A DNA stretch of 13,195 bases from CADCWK01 sp964244115 (GTDB taxonomy: Bacteria; Chloroflexota; Chloroflexia; Thermomicrobiales; UBA6265). The notes below the pieces were generated by a model. The model was not told the DNA's origin. It made no database searches and worked only from the letters and a program-made list of their open reading frames with translations. Position 1 is the first letter of the stretch. Each line of letters begins with the position of its first letter. Below are positions 1 through 6,473 of this stretch, one piece after another. The DNA lies in assembly GCA_964244115.1 (NCBI GenBank), contig CAXTHM010000093.1, forward strand, positions 1 through 13,195, given 5' to 3'. Position numbers and translations under genes: made by a program.

Positions 1-10
1 GGGTGAGCGA

Positions 11-44
11 GCAGGTGAGCCGGAGAGGGGCTGGGGGAGAGGTC
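11..44 (+). repeat. Right half of a GC-rich palindromic repeat, copy 1
   Basis: Positions 11-60 align without gaps to 8891-8940, with about 38 of 50 bases identical; the first 30 bases are the best part. The 19-base tail (26-44) also resembles 10054-10072. In the other two copies this tail is the right arm side of a long hairpin, so the left arm here would lie before the window starts. It looks like a REP-type intergenic element at the upstream edge of the argF-lysW region. No function can be assigned. Confidence 0.6.
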
Positions 45-131
45 GACTCCGCTACCACTCAACTCCTGGTGAACCCCACACACAACCACCAAGTCGGTGA
101 TCCCGATTCCGTATCCTGCGCAAAACGCGTA

Positions 132-160
132 TCGACATTCGCACAGGATGCTGCTAGCAT
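132..160 (+). promoter_or_regulatory. Candidate sigma-70 promoter for the leader and argF-lysW cluster
   Basis: TCGACA (132-137) resembles the -35 box TTGACA, and TAGCAT (155-160) resembles TATAAT. They are separated by an ideal 17 bases. Transcription would start near 167 and read through the small ORF at 212 and the T-box. Only the sequence match supports it. A weaker alternative begins with TTGAAA at 376-381, but its -10 box is poor. Confidence 0.4.
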
Positions 161-211
161 GGCATCTTCCGGCGAGAGCGCCGGGACAGCGGCGACGCGG
201 AAGGTGACGAC

Positions 212-310
212 ATGACCGACGCCATCTCCAGACCAGCGATCAGCAGGGGGCCAATCCCCCGCTCCCCACTCGGGCTGTCGTTCGCGCGTCGCGACCGTAC
301 GACGCGCTGA
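212..310 (+). CDS. Possible arginine-rich leader peptide, 32 aa
   Basis: A short ORF begins with ATG at 212, seven bases after GGAAGG (199-204), and stops with TGA at 308-310. Seven of its 32 residues are Arg, and the end reads ARRDRTTR, so four of the last eight residues are Arg. It lies between the candidate promoter (132-160) and the T-box, upstream of argF, where an attenuation leader peptide would be expected. GC-rich DNA makes Arg codons common, so chance is a real alternative. I see no clean attenuator hairpin just after it; the only neat one is CGGCAT-CACG-ATGCCG near 400. Whether it is translated is unknown. Confidence 0.25.
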   Translation: MTDAISRPAISRGPIPRSPLGLSFARRDRTTR

Positions 311-436
311 CGGCAGCCCAACGCCGACAGCGCCTGCTCTCGACTCGTCACGATCGTCCGATTCGTTCGACACCGTTGAAACCAACCGTCTGACGCCCCG
401 GCATCACGATGCCGCCGGCCGACGACGTCCCGCCTT

Positions 437-848
437 GACGGGGACCAGTACGGACAACCAGCGCACAAGCGACCCGGGGGTGGTGAGAGCCCGGGACCTG
501 CGCCAGCGTCCGGAACGCACCCCCGAGCGGTCGACCGAAGAAAGCCCGTCCGTGGCAACCGCCACCGGGCAAGTAGGTCTGACTGGGTGGCTCCCAGGAG
601 AGCAACAGCCGAGAGATGCACGACAGGCCGCGACAACGCCGGATCCGTCCGGGGCGCGGAGTGCCAGTGGCTCGACCGGGATCAACGTGATCCCGACCGG
701 CCGGATGGCGCGAGGCGATGCCTCATCGTGCAAGGAGGGTGGTACCGCGGGAGCTCACGCCTCTCGCCCCTTCGGTCCGGTCCCGGTGGCTCATCCCAGC
801 CCCGTGACGGACCCCCAGCGTCTGCGAATCGCTCGCGACCGAAGGGAG
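437..848 (+). promoter_or_regulatory. T-box riboswitch (tRNA-Arg responsive, translational type)
   Basis: The canonical 14-base T-box AGGGTGGTACCGCG lies at 736-749. Stem I is complete. AGTA (447-450) is followed by CGGAC (451-455), which pairs with GTCCG (508-512); GGGG (440-443) pairs with the C run at 520-524. The conserved AAGCGACC (468-475) and the GGTG of the apical loop are present. The specifier side reads GAA, CGC (516-518), A, five bases, GAGC. That matches the Bacillus subtilis glyQS layout (GAAA, GGC, A, five bases, GAGC) and makes the specifier CGC, arginine. The antisequestrator is AGGG (736-739) with CCCT (768-771) and CGGGAG (748-753) with CTCTCG (761-766). There is no U-tract terminator. 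Uncharged tRNA-Arg would therefore raise expression of argF, which fits the arginine specifier. Confidence 0.93.
768..848 (+). promoter_or_regulatory. argF: Shine-Dalgarno sequestrator of the T-box
   Basis: CCCTTCGGTC (768-777) is perfectly complementary to GACCGAAGGG (837-846), which contains most of the ribosome binding site GAAGGGAG (841-848), six bases before the ATG at 855. CCCT at 768-771 is also the 3' strand of the T-box antisequestrator, so the two folds exclude each other. This is the arrangement known from translational T-boxes such as actinobacterial ileS. It also fixes the argF start at 855. Confidence 0.85.
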
Positions 849-854
849 TACCAC

Positions 855-1985
855 ATGGACCTCGCTGCGCTCACCGATCAGGACCACCTCGTCTCCGAGA
901 CCACCACTCAGTCCGCCAAGGGTCAGGCCAGTTCATCCCTGCACGCCGTCGCGCCCGCGACGCCGGGCTACGAGGCGCTGCTCTCCCCCGCGACCGACCG
1001 GATCATCTCGCTCGGCGGCATGGCCACCCCCAACCTGAGCACGTTCACCGTCAGCGCCCGGCTCCGGCAGCGGAACATGCTGTCTGAAGTCGACCTGACC
1101 CCGGACGAGATCCACGAGGTCCTGGAGACGGCCGACCGGCTCAAGGACATGCTCCACGCCGGGCAGCCCCACCACTACCTGACCGGCAAGACGCTGGCGA
1201 TGTTCTTCGAGCACCCCAGCACCCGGACCCGGATCTCCCTCCAGGCGGGCATGGCCCAGCTCGGCGGCCAGGCGATCGTCCTCAACCAGAGCGATCTCCA
1301 GATCTCCCGCGGCGAGACGATCGGCGACACCGCCCAGATCTTCAGCCGGTACGTCGATGCCATCTCCGCCCGGGTCGCCAGCCACGACACGCTGCTGGCC
1401 CTGGCTGAGCACGCCACCGTGCCGGTCTACAACGCCCTCTCCGACAAGTACCACCCGATGCAGTCGCTCAGCGACATGCTCTCCCTCAAGGAGCAGTTCG
1501 GCGAACTGGCCGGCCTGAAGCTGGTCTACGTCGGCGACGGCGCCAACAACATGGCGGCGTCCCTGCTGCTGGCCGGTGCGGCGCTCGGCGTCGATGTCGT
1601 GATCGCGACCCCGGCGGTCTATCAGCCCGACCCGGACATCGTCACGCGGGCGAAGTGGCTGGCCGGTAGCGCGGGCTGCACCGTCGAGGTGACGACGGAC
1701 CCGTGGGCCGCGGTCAAGGATGCGGACGCGGTCTACACCGATGTCCATGTCAGTCTCAACCAGCTCGACGGCGCGACCCGGGCCGTGACGCTGGCGCCCT
1801 ACAAGGTGACCGACGAGCTGATGGCGGCGGCGAAACCGACCGCGGTCTTCATGCACTGCCTGCCGATGCACCGCGGCGTGGAGGTCGACGCCTCGGTCGC
1901 GGACGGCCCGCGGTCGATCATCTTCGAGCAGGCCGAGAACCGGCTCCATCTCCAGAAGGCGGTCCTGTTGCAGACGATGTGCTGA
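855..1985 (+). CDS. argF: Ornithine carbamoyltransferase
   Basis: Transfers the carbamoyl group from carbamoyl phosphate to ornithine, giving citrulline in cytoplasmic arginine synthesis. The 376-residue product has the carbamoyl-phosphate motif STRTR (122-126), HPMQ (200-203; usually HPTQ or HPCQ) and HCLPMHRG (334-341). The ornithine loop, normally DVWxSMG, reads DVHVSLN (296-302), an unusual form. The ATG at 855 has a strong ribosome site that the T-box sequesters, and GC-rich third positions begin there. This gives an N-terminal extension of about 55 residues, rich in Ser, Thr and Ala. The family is usually near 310-320 residues, which a start at Met 56 (base 1020, no good ribosome site) would match. 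lysW follows after 131 bases. Because of the altered SMG loop, a related carbamoyltransferase with another acceptor cannot be fully excluded. Confidence 0.93.
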   Translation: MDLAALTDQDHLVSETTTQSAKGQASSSLHAVAPATPGYEALLSPATDRIISLGGMATPNLSTFTVSARLRQRNMLSEVDLTPDEIHEVLETADRLKDMLHAGQPHHYLTGKTLAMFFEHPSTRTRISLQAGMAQLGGQAIVLNQSDLQISRGETIGDTAQIFSRYVDAISARVASHDTLLALAEHATVPVYNALSDKYHPMQSLSDMLSLKEQFGELAGLKLVYVGDGANNMAASLLLAGAALGVDVVIATPAVYQPDPDIVTRAKWLAGSAGCTVEVTTDPWAAVKDADAVYTDVHVSLNQLDGATRAVTLAPYKVTDELMAAAKPTAVFMHCLPMHRGVEVDASVADGPRSIIFEQAENRLHLQKAVLLQTMC

Positions 1986-2116
1986 CCGGCCGGACCGGCC
2001 GAATGCCGACGAATCTCTGATGCCGATGGCGGCATTTCATACGCGGTTCTTACGCGCCACGACCGACCATTCCCTATCGAAGACCGGGCGCGAGTCGGCG
2101 CCACGAGGAGAACGAG

Positions 2117-2296
2117 ATGAGTGCAACGGCCGTGATGATCGAATGCCCTGAGTGCGGCGCCACGTTCGAGGCTAGTGGGCTGGAAGCCGGCGAGATCGTC
2201 GTCTGCCCCGAGTGCGGCGTGGAACTCGAAGTCCTGACTCTCAACCCGGTCACCGTCGGCCTGGCGCCGGAAGAGGGCGAGGACTGGGGCGAGTAG
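2117..2296 (+). CDS. lysW: Amino-group carrier protein LysW
   Basis: A small acidic protein of 59 residues that carries pathway intermediates on its C-terminal glutamate. It has two zinc-binding CPxCG knuckles, Cys10/Cys13 and Cys30/Cys33, and ends in EDWGE, the diagnostic LysW tail whose last Glu side chain forms an amide with alpha-aminoadipate or glutamate. The start is ATG at 2117, six bases after GAGGAG (2105-2110). The bound amino group is thereby protected through phosphorylation, reduction and amination, and partner enzymes recognise the acidic globular domain. It lies between argF and a degenerate lysX-like gene, within the co-directional cluster. A short hairpin (ATGCCG 2020-2025, CGGCAT 2030-2035) in the argF-lysW gap has only a three-T tail, so it is a poor terminator. 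Identification is very secure. Confidence 0.97.
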   Translation: MSATAVMIECPECGATFEASGLEAGEIVVCPECGVELEVLTLNPVTVGLAPEEGEDWGE

Positions 2297-2391
2297 TCCC
2301 GGTCACAGTCACGACCAGACAACCGGTGACGCGCAGTCGCGTCGCCTCGAACGATCATCCGGGCGGGTTCGCCGCCATAGGGAGACATGAC

Positions 2392-3273
2392 GTGGCAATG
2401 GGAGTTGGGCTGCTGTGCGGCCGGATACGAGTGGAAGAGAAGGGCATCCTCGCCGCGCTGTCAGGCGCCGGCATCCCAGGCTGCTCGGTCTCACCGGAGC
2501 AGCCACTCCCATCAGGAGTTGATCTGGCCGAAGGAACGGCGCCCAGCCTCGTGATCGACCGCTATGCCGACCGGACCGCCGGCCCCGTCCTGCTCGGGCT
2601 GCTCGCCGCCCGCGGCGTCGCCACGATCGACGCCGGCCTCGCCGCTCGGGGCAACCGGGTCGAGACGGCCCTCGCGCTCCAGGCCGCCGGGCTCCCCCGG
2701 CCGGAGATGGAGGTCGCGATCGGTGAGGAGGCGGCCCTGGCGATCGTCAGCACCTCGGCGACCCCGATGACCCTCCTGCCGCTGACGCCCGGTTCGGCCG
2801 GGATCACCCTCTGGGACGCGGACACGGCTGAGGCCGTCCTCGAGCACCGAAGCGTGCTCGGCGGCGCGTCGGAGAACGTCTTCGTCCTCCAGCGGGGTGC
2901 CCCCGCGCCAGCTGACCGCGTCACGATGACCGTCGTCGGCGGTGTAGTCGTCGGCGTCGAGACGCAGGGAGAGCGGTCCGTCTGGCCAGAGGCGATGGCT
3001 CTTGCCGTCCAGGCCGCCCGGGTCCTCCGGGCCGGGCTGGTCGGCGTCGAGTTGACCCACACGGCGGCGGGCTGGGTGATCTGGGACATCGTCCCGGTCC
3101 CCGACTTCCGCGCGGCGATCCCCGTCGGCTGCGCCTCGGTCGCCGCCGCGATCACCGATCTGGCGAGTCACCGGCTCGGCGAGCAGGCGCCGCGGCTGAT
3201 GCCCCTCGCTACCCGAGCCCTCCGTCAGGTCCCGGCCGGAGGCCTGGTCGATGCGCTCGCCGCACACGTCTAG
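2392..3273 (+). CDS. Degenerate LysX-like ATP-grasp protein (probable pseudoenzyme)
   Basis: A 293-residue protein aligns along its length with the two LysX-type ligases downstream: GRIRVEEK (10-17), an RVETALAL segment (89-96) against KVACSLAL, and GLPRPE (100-105) against GVPTPR. The ATP-grasp residues have gone. The Lys of VVLKP is Leu (TLLPL, 127-131), the SWGR loop is SAGI, the EKPGRDIR segment is unrecognisable, and the loop carrying TNxARG is deleted. The metal-ligand motif VVEVN has become VIWDIV (229-234), losing the Asn. The reading frame is intact and codon use is normal, so it looks maintained. GTG at 2392 is seven bases after AGGGAG (2379-2384); ATG at 2398 is the alternative. 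It overlaps lysK by 23 bases, suggesting coupled translation. It may bind LysW or a partner ligase without catalysis; that role is a guess. Confidence 0.85.
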   Translation: MAMGVGLLCGRIRVEEKGILAALSGAGIPGCSVSPEQPLPSGVDLAEGTAPSLVIDRYADRTAGPVLLGLLAARGVATIDAGLAARGNRVETALALQAAGLPRPEMEVAIGEEAALAIVSTSATPMTLLPLTPGSAGITLWDADTAEAVLEHRSVLGGASENVFVLQRGAPAPADRVTMTVVGGVVVGVETQGERSVWPEAMALAVQAARVLRAGLVGVELTHTAAGWVIWDIVPVPDFRAAIPVGCASVAAAITDLASHRLGEQAPRLMPLATRALRQVPAGGLVDALAAHV

Positions 3274-4336
3274 CGCGACCATCGCCGAGCCCTCCGACCG
3301 GTCGGACATCGATCTCCTGCACGGGCTGGTCGCGATCGAGAGTCTGTCCGCCGGCGAGGGTGCGGCGGTCGCGTACCTCGTCAACGAGATGACCCGGCGC
3401 GGCCTCGATGCCCACATCGACGAGGCAGGGAACGCCGTCGGCACGGTCGGCTCCGGTGACCGACACGTCGTCCTGCTCGGCCACATCGACACGGTACCGG
3501 GCCGGATCCCGGTCCGGATCACGGACGGCATCCTCCATGGCCGGGGCAGTGTCGACGCCAAGGGGCCGCTGGCCACGTTCGTCGCGGCCGCTGCCCGGGC
3601 GGCGCGGGACCTGACGGTCCGGGTCTCGGTCGTCGGCGCCGTCGGCGAGGAGTCGATGGGGTCGCCTGGTGCCCATCAGATCGCGACCTGGCCCGCCCCG
3701 GACCTCTGCGTCATCGGCGAGCCGTCCGGCTGGGACGCCGTCTGCCTGGGCTACCGCGGCAGCCTGACGATCCTGTACCGGCTCACCCAGGGCAGCCGTC
3801 ACACGGCGGGGCCCGGTAGCAGCGCCGCCGAGCAGGCCGTCCTGTTCTGGAACGCCCTCGCGGCCGAGATCGAGCGACGCAACGCCCTCGCGTCCGCCGG
3901 CGAGTTCAACCGGATCAGCCCGTCGATCCGCACCTTCAACACCAGTGCCGATGGCCTGGCCGAGACCGCCAGCCTCACGCTCGGCTTCCGGCTCCCGCCG
4001 GGCGTCGCGATCGAGGAGCTGATCGCCACGGTCCGGCACCTCGCGAACGAGGCGGAGGTCACGGTCGAGGGGTACCAGCACGGCTACCGGAGCGACAAGC
4101 GCTCGCCGCTGTCGGCCCCGTTCCTCCGCGCGATCCGGGCCGAGGGCGGCACGCCCCGCTTCAATGTCAAGCTCGGAACGTCGGACATGAACGTGGTCGG
4201 CCCGGTCTGGGGTTGCCCGATCGTGGCCTACGGTCCCGGCGACGCCTCGCTCGACCATACGCCGGATGAGCACATCGTCCTCGATGAGTACCTCCGCGGC
4301 GTCCGCGTCCTCACTTCCGTGTTGACCTCCCTGTGA
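3251..4336 (+). CDS. lysK: [LysW]-lysine/ornithine hydrolase (M20 family)
   Basis: Cleaves the amide that links lysine (or ornithine) to the C-terminal Glu of LysW, releasing the free amino acid and regenerating the carrier. The 361-residue product has the M20 di-metal peptidase pattern: GHIDTVPG with His78 and Asp80, Asp102 in GRGSVDAKG, the catalytic pair Glu133-Glu134 in GEES, Glu157 in GEPSG and His336 in LDHTPDE. Length and motif spacing are normal. ATG at 3251 is eight bases after GGAGG (3238-3242) and lies inside the end of the previous gene, so translational coupling is likely. DapE and ArgE are related families. The LysW neighbourhood makes LysK the best reading, and the enzyme could serve both the lysine and ornithine branches. 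Confidence 0.94.
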   Translation: MRSPHTSSATIAEPSDRSDIDLLHGLVAIESLSAGEGAAVAYLVNEMTRRGLDAHIDEAGNAVGTVGSGDRHVVLLGHIDTVPGRIPVRITDGILHGRGSVDAKGPLATFVAAAARAARDLTVRVSVVGAVGEESMGSPGAHQIATWPAPDLCVIGEPSGWDAVCLGYRGSLTILYRLTQGSRHTAGPGSSAAEQAVLFWNALAAEIERRNALASAGEFNRISPSIRTFNTSADGLAETASLTLGFRLPPGVAIEELIATVRHLANEAEVTVEGYQHGYRSDKRSPLSAPFLRAIRAEGGTPRFNVKLGTSDMNVVGPVWGCPIVAYGPGDASLDHTPDEHIVLDEYLRGVRVLTSVLTSL

Positions 4337-4376
4337 ACCACGACTACACCCGACTGACGGACAGGATCTCCGACCG

Positions 4377-5327
4377 ATGACCGCCGCCCCGATTCCCCGC
4401 CAGACGACCCACACCGGAAACGGGACGGCCGCGCCGCTCCGGCTCGGCCTGCTGATCTCCCACCTCCGGCCCGAGGAGAAGGCGATCCTTGCCGCCGCCC
4501 GTGCCCGAGGGCTGGCCGTCACGACCATGATCGACCGCGATCTGGTCCTCGACATCAACGCGCCCGACGCCGCGGCCAGCGGCCTGGCCGTCGACATCGT
4601 CCTGGACCGCAGCGTCGCCCACGTCAAGGCGCTCAACACGCTCCGGACGGTGGACCGCTGCGGCATCCCGACCCTGAACACGCCGCGGGCCGTCGAGGTC
4701 TGCGACGACAAGGTCGCCTGCAGCCTCGCCCTGGCGAAGGCCGGCGTCCCGACCCCACGGACGCTGGTCTGCTACTCCGTCGAGTCGGCGCTGCGGGCAG
4801 CCGAGGCGCTCGGCTACCCGGTGGTTCTGAAACCGGTGACCGGCTCCTGGGGCCGGCTGCTGGCGCGGATCAACGGCCCGGAACAGATGCGGGTCATCCT
4901 GGCCCAGAAGACCGAGCACGGCGGCTTCCACCACGACGTCCTCTATCTGCAGGAGTTCGTCGAGAAACCGGGTCGGGACATCCGCGCCTACGTCGTCGGC
5001 GGACGGGTGCTGTCGGCCTCGTACCGGTCGTCCGAGCACTGGGTCACCAACGCCGCTCGGGGAGCGGTCTCGCGGCCCTGCCCGGTGACGCCGGAGATCG
5101 AGGGACTCGCCCTGACGGCCTGCGAGGCGGTCGGTGCGCGCCTGGCCGGGGTCGACCTGTTCGAGACGCCGGACGGGCTCCAGGTCGTGGAGGTCAACAG
5201 CGGCGGCGAGTTCAAGGGCCTCCAGACGACCACCGACGTCGACATCGCCGGCGAGATCGTCGAGGAGGCCATCCGGATCGCCCGGCTGGCCCAGCGTGGC
5301 GAGACCGCCAACGCGGTCGGCGCCTGA
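4377..5327 (+). CDS. lysX: LysX/ArgX-type ATP-grasp ligase, probable glutamate-LysW ligase (ArgX)
   Basis: Uses ATP to join an amino acid to the C-terminal Glu of LysW, the first carrier-bound step. The 316-residue product has an intact RimK-like ATP-grasp core: DDK (110-112), VVLKP with Lys152, GSWGR (156-160), FVEKPGRDIR (194-203), TNAARG (224-229), GVD (258-260) and VVEVN with Glu272 and Asn274. The following substrate loop reads SGGEFKG (275-281) and differs from the YTMEF loop of the next paralog. Thermus LysX, as I recall it, has a TMEF-type loop, so this copy is the better candidate for glutamate, the arginine branch. That assignment is inference and fits the Arg-controlled argF. About 20 N-terminal residues precede the usual start. 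lysK ends 40 bases upstream; no strong ribosome site is visible. Confidence 0.9.
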   Translation: MTAAPIPRQTTHTGNGTAAPLRLGLLISHLRPEEKAILAAARARGLAVTTMIDRDLVLDINAPDAAASGLAVDIVLDRSVAHVKALNTLRTVDRCGIPTLNTPRAVEVCDDKVACSLALAKAGVPTPRTLVCYSVESALRAAEALGYPVVLKPVTGSWGRLLARINGPEQMRVILAQKTEHGGFHHDVLYLQEFVEKPGRDIRAYVVGGRVLSASYRSSEHWVTNAARGAVSRPCPVTPEIEGLALTACEAVGARLAGVDLFETPDGLQVVEVNSGGEFKGLQTTTDVDIAGEIVEEAIRIARLAQRGETANAVGA

Positions 5328-5428
5328 CAAGGATCACGGCCGCGTCGTCGACGCAGGGTCACGGGCGCGGACGAGCCAGTGCCCGTAGCACGATCCGCCC
5401 GCCACACCACGAAAGGCCCATATCGACC

Positions 5429-6466
5429 GTGATGACCCACCAGACCGACCGGCTCCGCGTCGGGATGCTCCACTCGCGGATCCGGGTCGAGGAGAAGTTG
5501 CTCGCGACCGAGCTCGAGCAGCGCGGCGTCGAGCTGATCCGCTTCGACGACCGCCACCTGCACCTGGGCCTGGCGGACCCCCACGCCGGCCTGACCGGCT
5601 GCGACGTGATCGTCGAGCGTTGCATCAACCACTCCCGGGCGCTCTACCTGTTGAAGATCCTGAACGGATGGGGCGTCGCGACCGTCAACGTCTACGACGT
5701 CGCCAACGTCTGCGGCGACAAGCTGCTCACCTCGGCGGCGCTGGTCGCGGCCGGAGTCCCGACGCCGGAGACGGTGATCGCGTTCACGCCGGAGGAAGCC
5801 ATCGCGGCGATCGAGGCGATGGGCTACCCGGTCGTCCTCAAGCCGGTCGTCGGCTCGTGGGGTCGGCTGCTCGCCCGGGTCAACGACCGGGACGCCGCCG
5901 AGGCGATCCTCGAGCACAAGGTCACGCTGGGCTCCTACCAGCATGGCGTCTTCTACATCCAGCGGTTCGTCGAGAAGCCCGGGCGCGACATCCGCGCCTT
6001 CGTCGTCGGCGACCAGACGATCTGCGCGATCTACCGGGACAGCCCGCACTGGATCACGAATACGGCCCGTGGCGGCCAGGCGACCAACTGTCCGGTCACG
6101 CCGGACCTCGACGCGATCTGCCGGGGCGCGGCCGAAGCGGTCGGGGGCGGCGTCGTCGCGGTCGATGTCCTCGAAGGGCCGGATGGCCTGTCGGTGATCG
6201 AGGTCAACTACACGATGGAGTTCCGCAACAGCATCGACACGACCGGAGTGAACATCCCCGGCCACATCGCCGACTATGTGATCGCGGTCGGCAAGCGGGC
6301 CCGGTCGGCGCGCCGGGACAGGGGGATCCCTTCACGGTCCCGGAAGGTCGTCCGGCCCGGGAATGCCGAGCGGGCTCCCTCGACCGGTTCTCGGGCCGAT
6401 GGCCGAACCATCGTCCATCTACCAGGGGGCCTGAGCGCCAGGACCGCCAACCAGCGGGGAGAATGA
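5429..6466 (+). CDS. lysX: Alpha-aminoadipate-LysW ligase LysX
   Basis: Ligates alpha-aminoadipate to LysW with ATP, committing it to lysine. ATP-grasp motifs are intact: GDK (96-98), VVLKP with Lys139, GSWGR (142-146), FVEKPGRDIR (180-189), TNTARGG (210-216), VDV (245-247) and VIEVN with Asn260, followed by YTMEFRNS (261-268), which resembles Thermus LysX as recalled. The first codon is GTG 5429 or ATG 5432; the ribosome site is weak (GAAAGG 5411-5416). The catalytic fold ends near residue 290. The last 55 residues are Arg- and Ser-rich, with looser codon use including AGG, CTA and TCA, and look like read-through beyond an ancestral stop. The gene ends eight bases before lysY, whose ribosome site lies inside this tail. 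It shares long identical stretches with the preceding paralog, so tandem duplication is likely. Confidence 0.93.
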   Translation: MMTHQTDRLRVGMLHSRIRVEEKLLATELEQRGVELIRFDDRHLHLGLADPHAGLTGCDVIVERCINHSRALYLLKILNGWGVATVNVYDVANVCGDKLLTSAALVAAGVPTPETVIAFTPEEAIAAIEAMGYPVVLKPVVGSWGRLLARVNDRDAAEAILEHKVTLGSYQHGVFYIQRFVEKPGRDIRAFVVGDQTICAIYRDSPHWITNTARGGQATNCPVTPDLDAICRGAAEAVGGGVVAVDVLEGPDGLSVIEVNYTMEFRNSIDTTGVNIPGHIADYVIAVGKRARSARRDRGIPSRSRKVVRPGNAERAPSTGSRADGRTIVHLPGGLSARTANQRGE

Positions 6467-6473
6467 GAACGTC

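Noticed and set aside
511..520. Reading the T-box specifier as ACG (Thr)
   Set aside because: Alignment with glyQS places the codon directly before a conserved A and six bases before GAGC, which selects CGC (516-518); Arg also fits argF.
933..1949. Long minus-strand ORF opposite argF
   Set aside because: It is antisense to a well-supported argF, has Arg/Asp/Val-rich composition typical of GC-rich shadow frames, and resembles no protein family.
1993..2038. Hairpins between argF and lysW as a terminator
   Set aside because: The stem is only 6 bp with a three-T tail, and the genes are co-directional and functionally linked, so read-through is more likely.
3209..4711. 500-codon minus-strand ORF across lysK and the first intact ligase
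   Set aside because: Two clear genes with catalytic motifs occupy the plus strand; the antisense translation is low-complexity Arg/Asp/Gly.
4988..6265. 425-codon minus-strand ORF opposite the two ligases
   Set aside because: Shadow of the ligases. Its internal near-repeats only mirror the paralogy of the sense genes.
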